DNA of 64,000 bases from Scytonema tolypothrichoides VB-61278 (GTDB lineage Bacteria; Cyanobacteriota; Cyanobacteriia; Cyanobacteriales; Nostocaceae). Position 1 is the first letter of the stretch. Each line of letters opens with the position of its first letter. Positions 17,169 through 26,192 of the stretch are shown here, piece by piece. A model generated the notes under the pieces. That model did not search any database. It was not told the origin of the DNA and saw only the letters and a list, made by a program, of their open reading frames with translations. The stretch covers positions 277,254 through 341,253 of the forward strand of contig NZ_JXCA02000022.1 in the NCBI RefSeq assembly GCF_000828085.3, in the 5' to 3' direction. The position numbers and the translations under genes are program-made.

Positions 17169-17506
17169 AGACGGTTTTTGATGATTGGATTAATTAGCAA
17201 GCAAATTCTTGGGTGGTAAATATCTGGAATTTGTCCCGGAGGTTTTGTAGAAATTATGAAGTGAATGTTTTCCTAGACAATAACTCAATACCGTTGCTGT
17301 TAGTGGTATTTAGTTTTGTAAGATCCCCCAACGCTCGTTAAAAAGCTTGCTTAGTTCCCTCCTTTTTAAGGAGGGCTAGGGAGGATCAATCCTTAACAGC
17401 AACCGTATTAGACAATAACCAACTAAAAAACAGAATATAGCAGTTTGCAGTTGGATGGATACGCCATTGTATGAAGTCAGGTAGGCAATGCCTATTCTAC
17501 TAAAAT
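17169..17506. other. Gap holding a MITE-like element
   Basis: Most of the gap is the element 17274-17419 described separately. The rest (17169-17273 and 17420-17506) shows nothing beyond AT-rich DNA and a possible promoter for the third AAA+ gene. Confidence 0.4.
17274..17419. mobile_element. MITE-like element flanked by 11-bp direct repeats
   Basis: TAGACAATAAC occurs exactly at 17274-17284 and 17409-17419. Between them, AATACCGTTGCTGTTA (17287-17302) and TAACAGCAACCGTATT (17394-17409) are inverted repeats with one mismatch. The interior holds GATCCCCC...GGGAGGATC arms and a CCCTCC-TTTTTAA-GGAGGG hairpin. No coding potential. The direct repeats look like a target-site duplication. Confidence 0.7.
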
Positions 17507-18766
17507 ATGTATTTCAGTGAATTTCAAAACACTAAAACCGTGAAAATTCAACAACTGATTTTAGAAGCACTTAACCTTCCTACGAACGCTATTGCTTATC
17601 ATATGAGTCAGGAATTAGCAGCGTTTTTTCCTAAAAAAGCGTTGCTGGAAGCGAGCGATTCTGCGTTTGATGTCGAAAGGTACGCCCAGGCAAACCTCTG
17701 TACTATTAAGTATGACACCTCTATTTACAACCAGATTATTTCTGGTTGGGATGGCATGGAAAATAAAATTTACACTTCGACTGAAAATGCCAGCTTTGAG
17801 GTGACATGGGAAGAACATAAACTCGATATCCTACTCATAAGTTTTCAGGAGGGTTATTGCAAAACAAAATATCACTGGATTCTGGCTGAAAGTAAAGATA
17901 TTGCTGAAAAGTTTTTTGCCGCAGTTTGTGAGTGGAACTCCGAAATCAGAAGTGAAATTTTAGTGTTTGAAGAAGGCTATTGGTCGAAAAATGAAGAGTT
18001 GTTTGAGTCGATTCAGAACGCGACTTTTGATAATCTGATTTTGCCTAGTAATCTCAAACAAGAAATTCAAGATGACTTGACAAACTTTTTTGCTTTGCGA
18101 GAAACTTACGAAGCTTACGATTTACCTTGGAAGCGAGGAATTTTATTTATTGGCTCTCCTGGAAATGGCAAGACTCATGCAGTCAAAGCTTTGATTAATA
18201 AAATGCAGCAGCCTTGCTTATACGTCAAAAGCTTCAAATCGGAGTATAGTAATCCTCATCACAATATTCGTCAAGTCTTTCGGCAAGCGCGACAGTCTGC
18301 ACCCTGTATTTTAGTATTAGAAGACCTTGATTCTTTAGTAGAAGGAGAAAATCGTTCGTTCTTTTTGAATGAACTTGATGGTTTTGCCACAAATCTTGGA
18401 ATAGTCATATTAGCCACAACTAACCATCCAGATCGCATAGATCCAGCAATTTTAAATCGTCCTAGTCGTTTTGATCGTAAATATTACTTTGAGTTGCCAG
18501 CTTTGTCAGAACGCTTAGCTTATATCAACTTGTGGAACAACAAATTTAAACCGACAATGCGCTTATCTGAAGCCACAATCTCTCAAATTGCCGAGATGAC
18601 AAATGGCTTCTCCTTCGCTTATCTCAAAGAACTATTTGTCTCATCTATGATGCTTTGGATGCAAGGGATGGAAGCAGGTGGAATGGATAAAAGCATAATT
18701 TCACTAGTTGCTGTTTTGCGACAACAAATGAGCAGTACAACTGGGGAAGTCAAGTCTGATGTATGA
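17507..18766 (+). CDS. Bcs1/FtsH-like AAA+ ATPase
   Basis: 419 residues. The N-terminal 180 residues are unrecognised (acidic, mixed alpha/beta). AAA+ core: Walker A FIGSPGNGKTH, Walker B CILVLEDLDSL, sensor 1 VILATTNHPDRIDPAILNRP and Arg finger SRFDRKYYFELP, the arrangement seen in Bcs1- and proteasomal-type ATPases. No protease or membrane part. It starts after the MITE gap and is followed 21 bp later by the first GNAT gene, suggesting one transcription unit through 21524. Confidence 0.82.
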   Translation: MYFSEFQNTKTVKIQQLILEALNLPTNAIAYHMSQELAAFFPKKALLEASDSAFDVERYAQANLCTIKYDTSIYNQIISGWDGMENKIYTSTENASFEVTWEEHKLDILLISFQEGYCKTKYHWILAESKDIAEKFFAAVCEWNSEIRSEILVFEEGYWSKNEELFESIQNATFDNLILPSNLKQEIQDDLTNFFALRETYEAYDLPWKRGILFIGSPGNGKTHAVKALINKMQQPCLYVKSFKSEYSNPHHNIRQVFRQARQSAPCILVLEDLDSLVEGENRSFFLNELDGFATNLGIVILATTNHPDRIDPAILNRPSRFDRKYYFELPALSERLAYINLWNNKFKPTMRLSEATISQIAEMTNGFSFAYLKELFVSSMMLWMQGMEAGGMDKSIISLVAVLRQQMSSTTGEVKSDV

Positions 18767-18787
18767 CGACATCACAGCGATATTAAG

Positions 18788-19675
18788 ATGAAAGTTAATC
18801 GATTTGAAGATGCAAGTCAATTTTACGAGCGGGTGAAAGACTACTTGCTGAGTCAGGAAGCATTGCATATCCTGTTACTAAGAATTTGCAATACCTTGAT
18901 TCATCATCCACAACGGTATGATTGCCAACCCTACTTGGCGACTGTAGAAATGGATGGAAATATTGTTGCAGTAGCAATAAGAACACCGCCTCGCAGGTTG
19001 CTCTTATCAAAGGCACAAAAGTTGGTAGCAGTGGAGGCGATCGCGGAGCGACTCTGCAGGAGTATCGCCCAAGATTTGCACTCCCATGAGGAGGAATTAC
19101 CAGGCGTCAGCGGTTTAGCTGCGGAAGCTTTTGCCTTTGCTCAATCTTGGCAAGCTATCACAGGTCATTCCTACAGACTAAGTACGCAATTGCGAATTCA
19201 TCAACTCGACAAAGTGCAGTCCATTTCTGGGTCGAGTGGGTACTTGCGCTTGGCGACTGAGGATGAGCACCTCCTATTACTAGATTGGTATAAAGCATTT
19301 GTAATAGAAGCCTTTGGCTCTCTTCAAGGAGATGAAGAACGTAGTCTAGAACATTACCTGAGTCAGAAAACTCTGTATGTTTGGCAGGATGAAGTACCCG
19401 TATCAATGGCTTGTGGTAAAGTATCAACTCCTAATGGTGGTTTGATAGGACCAGTATATACTCCAAAAGATTACCGAAGAAAAGGTTATGCTACTTCTTG
19501 TGTGGCGGCTTTGAGTCAAACCCTTCTGGATCAGGGATGTCGATACTGCTTTTTATTCACAGACTTAGCAAACCCCACATCAAATCACATTTACAAAACC
19601 ATCGGCTACCAAACAGTGGCAGATTGGAACGACTACTCTTTCACCGAAAACACAGCCGCAGTAAGTACAGCATAA
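18788..19675 (+). CDS. GNAT-family N-acetyltransferase (copy 1)
   Basis: 295 residues. The C-terminal half is a GNAT fold: acetyl-CoA loop YRRKGYATSCVAALSQTLL (the R/Q-x-x-G-x-G/A variant) and the last strand DLANPTSNHIYKTIGYQ. The N-terminal 130 residues form a second, divergent GNAT-like or helper domain. Substrate unknown. It shares the opening MKxNRFEDASQFYExVKDYL pattern and most of its C-terminal half with the next gene, so the pair is a tandem duplication. Confidence 0.82.
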   Translation: MKVNRFEDASQFYERVKDYLLSQEALHILLLRICNTLIHHPQRYDCQPYLATVEMDGNIVAVAIRTPPRRLLLSKAQKLVAVEAIAERLCRSIAQDLHSHEEELPGVSGLAAEAFAFAQSWQAITGHSYRLSTQLRIHQLDKVQSISGSSGYLRLATEDEHLLLLDWYKAFVIEAFGSLQGDEERSLEHYLSQKTLYVWQDEVPVSMACGKVSTPNGGLIGPVYTPKDYRRKGYATSCVAALSQTLLDQGCRYCFLFTDLANPTSNHIYKTIGYQTVADWNDYSFTENTAAVSTA

Positions 19676-19701
19676 TTTTGTCACCACCATAACTGATGTT
19701 G

Positions 19702-20550
19702 ATGAAAATTAATCGTTTTGAAGATGCAAGCCAATTTTACGAGCAAGTGAAAGACTACTTGCTCAAACAAGAAGCACTCCATAATGTGCAGCTTGCACTT
19801 TGCAACACCTTGATTCAAAATCCTGAACGCTTCGACGAAAAGCACTACTTAGCAACCGTGGAAGTAGACAAAGATGTTATTGCTGTGGCGATGAAAACAC
19901 CTGGGCAAAACTTGCTGTTGTCAAAGATAGAAGATTTTGGGAGTATAGAAATCATCGCCCAAGACATACACCTGACTCAAGAATTATTGTCAGGAGTCAA
20001 TGCTCCCGTTACTGAGGCAAAAGCTTTCGTGGAAGCTTGGCATTCCCTAACTGGTCAATCCTATCACCTAAAAATGGATCTGCGTGCTTTTCAATTGGAG
20101 CAAGTGCAGCCGATTCCCAAACCAACAGGTGACTTACGTTTGGCGACACAAAGCGATTGCCAACTTCTCATCCTTTGGTATGCAGCCTTTGCACTGGAAG
20201 CCTTGAGCACTGTTGAGTCAGAAGCTGAACGCAAAGTAGAGCGCCTTTTGCAGCGGGGTATTGCTTACATTTGGGAAGATGAAATCCCTGTTTCAATGGC
20301 GTGCCATGTTCGTGTAATGCCCAACGGTGCGGCGGTGAGTTTAGTTTACACACCACCAGAATACCGCAGAAAAGGTTACGCTAGTGCTTGTGTGGCGGCT
20401 TTGAGCCAAACTTTACTCAAGCAAGGACATCGATACTGCTTTTTGTTCACTGATTTGGCAAACCCGACTTCTAATCATATTTACCAGGCGATCGGTTACC
20501 AGCCTGTAGGTGATTTGTCTGAATACTCTTTCACTGAAAACACTAGCTGA
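19702..20550 (+). CDS. GNAT-family N-acetyltransferase (copy 2)
   Basis: 282 residues from the ATG matching the start of copy 1 (an ATG at 19696 adds two residues). Acetyl-CoA loop PEYRRKGYASACVAALSQTL and C-terminal NHIYQAIGYQPV as in copy 1; the N-terminal half is more diverged and lacks about ten residues. Its TGA shares one base with the ATG of the following lyase gene, so the two are translationally coupled. Small-molecule (amino acid or amine) acetylation linked to the lyase is a guess. Confidence 0.82.
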   Translation: MKINRFEDASQFYEQVKDYLLKQEALHNVQLALCNTLIQNPERFDEKHYLATVEVDKDVIAVAMKTPGQNLLLSKIEDFGSIEIIAQDIHLTQELLSGVNAPVTEAKAFVEAWHSLTGQSYHLKMDLRAFQLEQVQPIPKPTGDLRLATQSDCQLLILWYAAFALEALSTVESEAERKVERLLQRGIAYIWEDEIPVSMACHVRVMPNGAAVSLVYTPPEYRRKGYASACVAALSQTLLKQGHRYCFLFTDLANPTSNHIYQAIGYQPVGDLSEYSFTENTS

Positions 20551-21524
20551 TGTCACAGCATAATTCCGTCACCATTACTGATGTAGAAGCCGCCGCCAAG
20601 CGTTTAGCTGGTATTGCTCATCGCACCCCAGTTCTCACTTCCAGAACTGTGAATAATCGCACCAACGCTCAAGTATTTTTCAAGTGCGAGAATTTCCAAC
20701 GCACCGGATCTTTCAAATTTAGAGGTGCATACAACGCACTATCACAGTTGTCTCAAGAAGAGAAGCAAAAAGGCGTTTTGACTTTTTCTTCTGGGAATCA
20801 TGCTCAAGCAACAGCACTTGCTGGACAATTGCTAAAGATTCCTATTACTATTGCAATGCCTGATGATGCTCCAGCCGTTAAGTTATCTGCGACTCGTGGG
20901 TATGGCGGTGAGGTGATTTTGTATAACCGCAAGCAAACCAACAGAGAAGAATTAGCCGAAACACTATTAACCGAGCGAGGAGGTGTGATGATTCCTCCTT
21001 ACGACCATCCTCACATTGTAGCGGGACAAGGTACAGCTGCCAAAGAACTTATTGAGGAAGTGGGTGAACTGGACTTGCTGCTCGTTTGTTGCGGTGGTGG
21101 TGGATTACTTTCTGGTTCTGCGATTGCAACCAAAGCCGTATTACCCAACTGTCGGGTGATAGGAGTAGAACCAGAACTTGCTGACGATGCGACACGTTCC
21201 TTTCATACCAAAACCCTACAAACTATCAATAATCCAGAAACCATTGCTGATGGTGCTCGTACCCCTTATTTAGGTAAAATAACTTTCCCACTGGTGCTGC
21301 ATTATGTAGATGATATGGTCACGGTATCAGAAGAAGCGATTCTTCGCACTATGTTCTTTTTGTGGGAACGCCTCAAAATTGTCATTGAACCGACTGGGGT
21401 GTTAGCTGCTGCGGCTTTGTTGGAAGGAGTGGTGAAGGTACCGGGGGCTAGGGTTGGTGTTATTATTAGCGGTGGGAATGTGGATTTGGCGAGAGTCTCT
21501 CAACTGTTTCTAACTAAAGAGTAG
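20550..21524 (+). CDS. PLP-dependent threonine/hydroxyaspartate ammonia-lyase
   Basis: 324 residues, the usual length of the serine racemase/threo-3-hydroxyaspartate dehydratase group and shorter than biosynthetic IlvA (no ACT regulatory domain). PLP Lys lies in TGSFKFRGAYNAL; SSGNHAQA is the substrate loop; CGGGGLLSG is the phosphate-binding glycine loop; ISGGN is near the C-terminus. It should deaminate a beta-hydroxy amino acid to a 2-oxo acid and ammonia, or racemise serine. Substrate cannot be set from sequence. Confidence 0.85.
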   Translation: MSQHNSVTITDVEAAAKRLAGIAHRTPVLTSRTVNNRTNAQVFFKCENFQRTGSFKFRGAYNALSQLSQEEKQKGVLTFSSGNHAQATALAGQLLKIPITIAMPDDAPAVKLSATRGYGGEVILYNRKQTNREELAETLLTERGGVMIPPYDHPHIVAGQGTAAKELIEEVGELDLLLVCCGGGGLLSGSAIATKAVLPNCRVIGVEPELADDATRSFHTKTLQTINNPETIADGARTPYLGKITFPLVLHYVDDMVTVSEEAILRTMFFLWERLKIVIEPTGVLAAAALLEGVVKVPGARVGVIISGGNVDLARVSQLFLTKE

Positions 21525-21616
21525 GCAGGAAAGCTTAACTAAACAGCATCACATCTGTAAGAAGAACAATGCAGAATTCAGGTGTCAGAATTCTGACTCG
21601 CACAACTAGACAAAAC

Positions 21617-21725
21617 AAGTCGTGAGATTTGAAATCCCACGGCTTGAATGCGGAAATCAGCGTAAGCGAACGCTCATGCTGAGCGCCAAGGGCACATAAT
21701 TTCTGCACCCGTGGGAGGATGTAAA
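21617..21725. repeat. Hairpin-rich remnant after the lyase gene
   Basis: AAGTCGTGAGATTT and ATCCCACGGCTT (21617-21645) form an imperfect stem, and CACCCGTGGGAGGATG near 21706-21722 resembles IS200/IS605 right ends. Probably an old insertion-sequence footprint; it may also end lyase transcription. Confidence 0.4.
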
Positions 21726-21729
21726 CTAA

Positions 21730-21900
21730 TTATTCAATAATATGGAAGTAAAAGGCAGCTACAAGGAAATTGATAGCCAGTAGCAACACTGCCCAACCTA
21801 CACGAAAGGTATAAGGAGCTTTAGCTCCACTTTTAGCAACGTCTTCGCCTACTTTTGCAGCAGTAGCATTAGCAGCAGCTGTCTTAGCATCAGCAGTCAT
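21730..21900 (-). CDS. Small single-helix membrane protein (56 aa)
   Basis: ATG at 21900 preceded by AGGAGAG, TAA at 21730. Residues 1-28 are Ala/Lys-rich and soluble (MTADAKTAAANATAAK); residues 34-53 are one hydrophobic helix (VGWAVLLLAINFLVAAFYF), ending HIIE. Not recognised with certainty; the pattern recalls small thylakoid-associated subunits of cyanobacteria. It ends about 150 bp before lipA on the same strand but with its own strong ribosome site. Confidence 0.7.
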   Translation of the reverse strand: MTADAKTAAANATAAKVGEDVAKSGAKAPYTFRVGWAVLLLAINFLVAAFYFHIIE

Positions 21901-22047
21901 TGTGTTCTCTCCTAATTTAAAGACTTCTTAACAAATACCAAAGAGCTGTCATATATTGCCAGATTCTTCAAGAATATTTTTGTAGACTTTGCAGCACAAA
22001 TCAGCAAAAATAAACAAAATGTAGCACAAAGTCCCGGACAGGATGGT

Positions 22048-22959
22048 TTAATCGTCAACGCCTGCGTGATAAGAACTGCGAACTAGAGGACCAGAACGAA
22101 CATGGCTAAATCCCATTTCTCGTGCTATTGAGCCTAATTCATCGAATTCTTCAGGTGTCCAATATTTTTGGACGGGCAAATGTTCCAAGGAAGGACGCAT
22201 ATACTGACCGATTGTGATGCGATCGCACCCCACTTTGCGAAGGTCCACCATTGTCTCAATCACTTCCTCAACTGTTTCCCCGTGTCCTAGCATCAACCCT
22301 GACTTGGTGGGAATGCAAGAGTCGATTTCTTTAACAACTTGCAGGACAAAAAGCGAGCGATCGTACTTCGCCCCTCGGCGGACTGGTCCTTGTAACCGTT
22401 GCACCGTCTCAATATTGTGATTAAAACAGGCTGGTTTCGCTTTCACGACCTTATATATACGCTCACGTTGACCTTGCTGTCCAGCACCCGCACCACCCCA
22501 AAAATCTGGTGTCAATACCTCAATTTGAGTTTCTGGGTTTAGCTGTCGGATAGTTTCCATTGTCTTGACAAAATGACCTGCTCCTTGATCTGGCAAGTCA
22601 TCTCGTGCTACAGAAGTCAGCACAACATAGCGTAATCCTAAAAGCTGCACTGCTTGTGCGACCTTTTGTGGTTCTTCAGAGTCAAGAGGCATGGGTGCAT
22701 GACCTTTATTGACTTGACAAAAAGCACAAGATCTGGTGCATGTTGCGCCCATGAGTAAGAAAGTTGCAGTTTTTTGAGAATAGCACTCCCCTCGGTTAGG
22801 ACAGCGTCCCTCTTCGCAAATCGTGTGAATTTGACGCTGCTTGATAATACGCTGTACTGTAGAAAGTTCGCTGGCTTTACCTATTGAACGACGCAACCAC
22901 GTAGGCATTGCCCTTATTTCAGATTTCAGTTCGGCTTTTTGTGAAGAAGTCATAACCAT
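22048..22959 (-). CDS. lipA: Lipoyl synthase
   Basis: 303 residues. Radical-SAM cluster CX3CX2C in TCTRSCAFC, auxiliary 4Fe-4S cluster [12 protein letters not shown] (CX4CX5C), and the C-terminal RSSYHA serine that ligates the auxiliary cluster. It inserts two sulfurs into protein-bound octanoyl groups to form lipoyl cofactor of 2-oxo-acid dehydrogenases and the glycine cleavage system. An ATG two codons later is equally plausible. Typical length; no lipB adjacent. Confidence 0.95.
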   Translation of the reverse strand: MVMTSSQKAELKSEIRAMPTWLRRSIGKASELSTVQRIIKQRQIHTICEEGRCPNRGECYSQKTATFLLMGATCTRSCAFCQVNKGHAPMPLDSEEPQKVAQAVQLLGLRYVVLTSVARDDLPDQGAGHFVKTMETIRQLNPETQIEVLTPDFWGGAGAGQQGQRERIYKVVKAKPACFNHNIETVQRLQGPVRRGAKYDRSLFVLQVVKEIDSCIPTKSGLMLGHGETVEEVIETMVDLRKVGCDRITIGQYMRPSLEHLPVQKYWTPEEFDELGSIAREMGFSHVRSGPLVRSSYHAGVDD

Positions 22960-23255
22960 TTAAAATCTTTGTAAACAATAGTATAGGAATCAGAGAGTGA
23001 ACAAGTAGGGACTCACTACACTTAGGGGTAGGGAGAGGGGGAGAAGAGTTAATGGACAATAATTCTTTCTTCTCTCTTCCTTATTGCCTTTCATATCACT
23101 ATGATACAAATCTTAAAAAAAGTCATATAAAATACATGAATTTTTGTCATTTCTCCGAGAAATTACTCTCCCCTAAATCAAGAAAAGATTGAGTATAGTG
23201 TGTAAATTGGCGAAACCACTCTCTAAACTCAAAGTTTTTATTACACCAAACACTC

Positions 23256-23831
23256 GTGGGAACTCATAAAATTCTAGTTATCGATGACACTACAGTTGTC
23301 CGGATAAAAGTACGAGAAATGTTGCCACAAGGCAACTTCCAGGTGTTGGAAGCAAGAGATGGTCTTGAAGGATTGAATTTCATCCGTCAAGAAAAACTCA
23401 GTCTGATTCTGCTAGATTTCGTGCTACCTAAAATGAGTGGCTGGGAAGTTTTCCAGGAGATTCAATCCCAGCCAGATTTCAAAAAAATTCCTCTGATCAT
23501 TATGTCTGGTCGTAAAAAAGAGGTGATGGAAAAAATCCCAGAACCTTTTGAATATTTTGAATTTCTCGGAAAGCCTTTTGACCAAAAGCAACTTATTGAC
23601 GCGATCAAATCAGCAATGACAAAGGCTAAAAAGCCCCGTCAAGAACCGGCTGAACTCTTAGCAGTATCTGCTACAAAGACTCGAATAACGGCAACTTCTA
23701 GTGAAAACGGACTATCAAGTACTGACATTCAAATATTAAATCAAAAAATCGCCAGCATGCAAACAGAAATAGATAGTTTGAATAAACAGTTAGCTCAGGT
23801 TGTCAGCTTTATTCAACAGAAAATCAAATAA
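23256..23831 (+). CDS. Response regulator with C-terminal coiled coil
   Basis: 191 residues from a GTG start. REC domain 4-118 with D10/D11, phospho-acceptor D54 (LILLDFVLPKMSGWE) and K in FLGKPFDQ. Residues 155-188 form a heptad-like helix (IQILNQKIASMQTEIDSLNK), probably a dimerisation coil; no DNA-binding domain. Output is therefore by protein contact. It is convergent with ndhB across a palindromic terminator region. Partner kinase unknown. Confidence 0.82.
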   Translation: MGTHKILVIDDTTVVRIKVREMLPQGNFQVLEARDGLEGLNFIRQEKLSLILLDFVLPKMSGWEVFQEIQSQPDFKKIPLIIMSGRKKEVMEKIPEPFEYFEFLGKPFDQKQLIDAIKSAMTKAKKPRQEPAELLAVSATKTRITATSSENGLSSTDIQILNQKIASMQTEIDSLNKQLAQVVSFIQQKIK

Positions 23832-23847
23832 TAGGAAATGCTTAAAA

Positions 23848-23965
23848 AGGGGTGTAAAGGTGTAAGGGTGTAAGGGGGAAGAGAGAAAATAGTATTTTTG
23901 TAGACTCTAGCCCATAACTAATGGGTTGGTGCCTTTACTAATTGTTTCCCTTACACCCCTATTCC
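23848..23965. terminator. Palindromic region between convergent genes
   Basis: GGGTGTAAGGGGGAA-type repeats near 23854-23880 are complemented by TTTCCCTTACACCCC near 23944-23958. The arms are imperfect and 65 nt apart. Placed between the convergent response regulator and ndhB, they could terminate both; they also belong to the genome's repeat vocabulary. Confidence 0.4.
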
Positions 23966-23998
23966 CTTATTGCCCCACACACCTAGTTGTTGACTAAC

Positions 23999-25546
23999 TT
24001 ACTCGTTGTTCATTGCACTCACTTGAGTGGTCACAACTGCTGTGGGTTGCAAAATTGAAGTATGAGCGATGGAATTGTTAGCCAGAGTAAAGATCGGATT
24101 TGACAAGATTCCAGCGATGGAAGTGGCGATTAATGTCACGACCAATCCCACCTGTAAAGGTCTATATCCCGGCAAATTCCAACGTACTTCTGGATAATTT
24201 TTCACCACGTCAGACATTTCATGAGTTTCTTTAACGACCATCATCCTAACCACGCGGATGTAGTAGTAGATGGAGACGACAGTGGTGACTAAGCCCAGCA
24301 AAACTAACCAGTACTGTCCAGCTTGCCAACCTGCCCAGAACAGGTAAATCTTACCGAAGAATCCGGCTAGTGGTGGAATACCACCCAACGACAGTAGGGA
24401 AACACTTAACCCCAGTGTCAGGAGTGGGTCTTTGTGATACAAACCAGAGTATTCCACAATTTGGTCAGTTCCTGTCCGCAGGGAGAACAGAATCACGCAG
24501 GTAAAGCCGCATAAATTCATGAACAGGTAGATCAGCAGATAAAAGACCATGCTGGCATATCCTGCTTGTGTTCCTGCAACTAAGCCAATCATGACGAAGC
24601 CGGCTTGACCGATGGAAGAATAAGCCAGCATCCGTTTCATGCTGGTTTGGGCAAGGGCGACGACATTACCCAACACCATACTCAAGACGGCGAGGGCGGT
24701 GAAAACAAACTTCCATTCGTCAGCAACGAGGGGGAAGGTTGTTGTCAGCAAGCGAATCGCTAAGGCAAACCCAGCTGCTTTGGAACCAACTGATAAAAAC
24801 GCAATCACTGGGGTGGGTGCGCCTTCATAAACGTCTGGTGTCCATTGGTGGAAAGGTGCAGCGGAAATTTTGAAGCCAATACCTGCAATTACGAAAACTA
24901 GAGCAATCACTAAACCTAGAGATTGACCAAAACCAGATATGGCAATTTCGTTTGCGATCGCACTCAGTTCAGTCTCTCCACCCGATAAACCGTACAACAG
25001 CGAAACTCCATATAAAAACACTGCTGTACTCGAAGCACCAATCAACAGGTATTTCAGCGCTGCTTCGTTAGACCGGGGGTCACGCTTGGTGTAACCTGTG
25101 AGCAAATAAGAGGAAATACTCAGGGTTTCTAGAGAGATGAAAATCATCACCAACTCACTAGCCCCTGATAGAAACATTCCTCCCAGGGTAGCAGTTAGCA
25201 AAATCGCGATGAATTCGGCTAAAGCGGTACCACTTTGTTCAACGTAGCGAATCGACATCAAAATGGTGACAGCGGCAGATAATGCCACAATAGCGCGAAA
25301 GACGATACTCAGGTCGTCACCATTAAAGGCACCGCCAAAAGAGATGGGATTTGTATTTTCCCATTCAAGCAACAGGGCGACGATAGAAGCAAGTAAACCT
25401 GCAACTGCTAGATATCCAATCCAGCGTGAGGACGTCCGCCCTAAAATCAAATCAACAATCAAAACTCCCAAGAGGGTGACAATCACAATCCCCTCTGGCA
25501 GAATTGTTCCAGCGTTTAACTGCGATGCAAGATTAGCAAAATCCAT
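23999..25546 (-). CDS. ndhB: NAD(P)H-quinone oxidoreductase subunit 2
   Basis: 515 residues with about 14 membrane helices, the usual length for cyanobacterial NdhB. The block [19 protein letters not shown] and the following [20 protein letters not shown] are hallmarks of the proton-pumping antiporter-like subunit. NDH-1 takes electrons from ferredoxin in the thylakoid for respiration, cyclic electron flow and CO2 uptake. It is single here, as is typical, far from other ndh genes. Confidence 0.96.
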   Translation of the reverse strand: MDFANLASQLNAGTILPEGIVIVTLLGVLIVDLILGRTSSRWIGYLAVAGLLASIVALLLEWENTNPISFGGAFNGDDLSIVFRAIVALSAAVTILMSIRYVEQSGTALAEFIAILLTATLGGMFLSGASELVMIFISLETLSISSYLLTGYTKRDPRSNEAALKYLLIGASSTAVFLYGVSLLYGLSGGETELSAIANEIAISGFGQSLGLVIALVFVIAGIGFKISAAPFHQWTPDVYEGAPTPVIAFLSVGSKAAGFALAIRLLTTTFPLVADEWKFVFTALAVLSMVLGNVVALAQTSMKRMLAYSSIGQAGFVMIGLVAGTQAGYASMVFYLLIYLFMNLCGFTCVILFSLRTGTDQIVEYSGLYHKDPLLTLGLSVSLLSLGGIPPLAGFFGKIYLFWAGWQAGQYWLVLLGLVTTVVSIYYYIRVVRMMVVKETHEMSDVVKNYPEVRWNLPGYRPLQVGLVVTLIATSIAGILSNPIFTLANNSIAHTSILQPTAVVTTQVSAMNNE

Positions 25547-25871
25547 GAGCTGTATTGGTTTTGGCTATCAGACATAATGGTCTAACTGTGTTCATTCTAT
25601 TGTCTTTTACTCCCGTTGCATTCACTCATGTATCGGGCGAGTAGCACCATCAGATTAAATTATGTTTAAGTTTAGTTAGCGTGATTGAAAAAAAGATGTT
25701 CTTATAAAGTTAAGCAGACCAGTCATAAACTAATCTGCTTGCGTAGAAAGTGATGGTGGCAGTTTTTTTTAGAAACTGCTCATTCCGTTATATATTAAGT
25801 TTCGCTTTGCTAATGCTTTTTGCGCTTTTTGGCTACAGACCTGAAGCTTGATTCATCAATCATTTTAAGCT
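25547..25871. other. Gap between ndhB and the RRM gene
   Basis: Holds the ndhB promoter side and the 3' side of the RRM gene. AGCAGA (25713-25718) with TCTGCT and AGTTT with AAACT around 25760-25778 give hairpins that may terminate the minus-strand RRM transcript. Nothing else seen. Confidence 0.35.
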
Positions 25872-26192
25872 TTAATAGCGTCCTCTACCAGAATATCCAC
25901 CGTTGTTCCGACTCCCCCAGTTACCGCCACCAGAGCGACTATCTTTCTCCTCCCGTGGTCTTGCTTTATTGACTTTTAGCACACGATCCATCCACTCAGC
26001 ACCATCTAGGGCTTGAATGGCTTTGTCCTCTGCTTGTTCTGAGTCCATTTCTACGAAACCAAAACCACGTGGCCGACCAGTTTCTCGGTCAGTGGGCAAT
26101 TGAACTCGCGTTACAGTACCATACTCAGAAAACACTTTGCTGAGGTCTTCTTGTGTAACGCTGTAGGATAGGTTCCCTACGTAAATTGACAT
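25872..26192 (-). CDS. RRM RNA-binding protein
   Basis: 106 residues: one RRM at 1-80 with RNP2 IYVGNLSY and RNP1 RGFGFVEM, then a Gly/Arg/Asn-rich tail (SGGGNWGSRNNGGYSGRG). This is the cyanobacterial Rbp family, often cold-induced and thought to affect mRNA localisation or stability. A long AT-rich leader (26193 onward) would suit cold-dependent expression, but no motif was verified. Confidence 0.93.
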   Translation of the reverse strand: MSIYVGNLSYSVTQEDLSKVFSEYGTVTRVQLPTDRETGRPRGFGFVEMDSEQAEDKAIQALDGAEWMDRVLKVNKARPREEKDSRSGGGNWGSRNNGGYSGRGRY

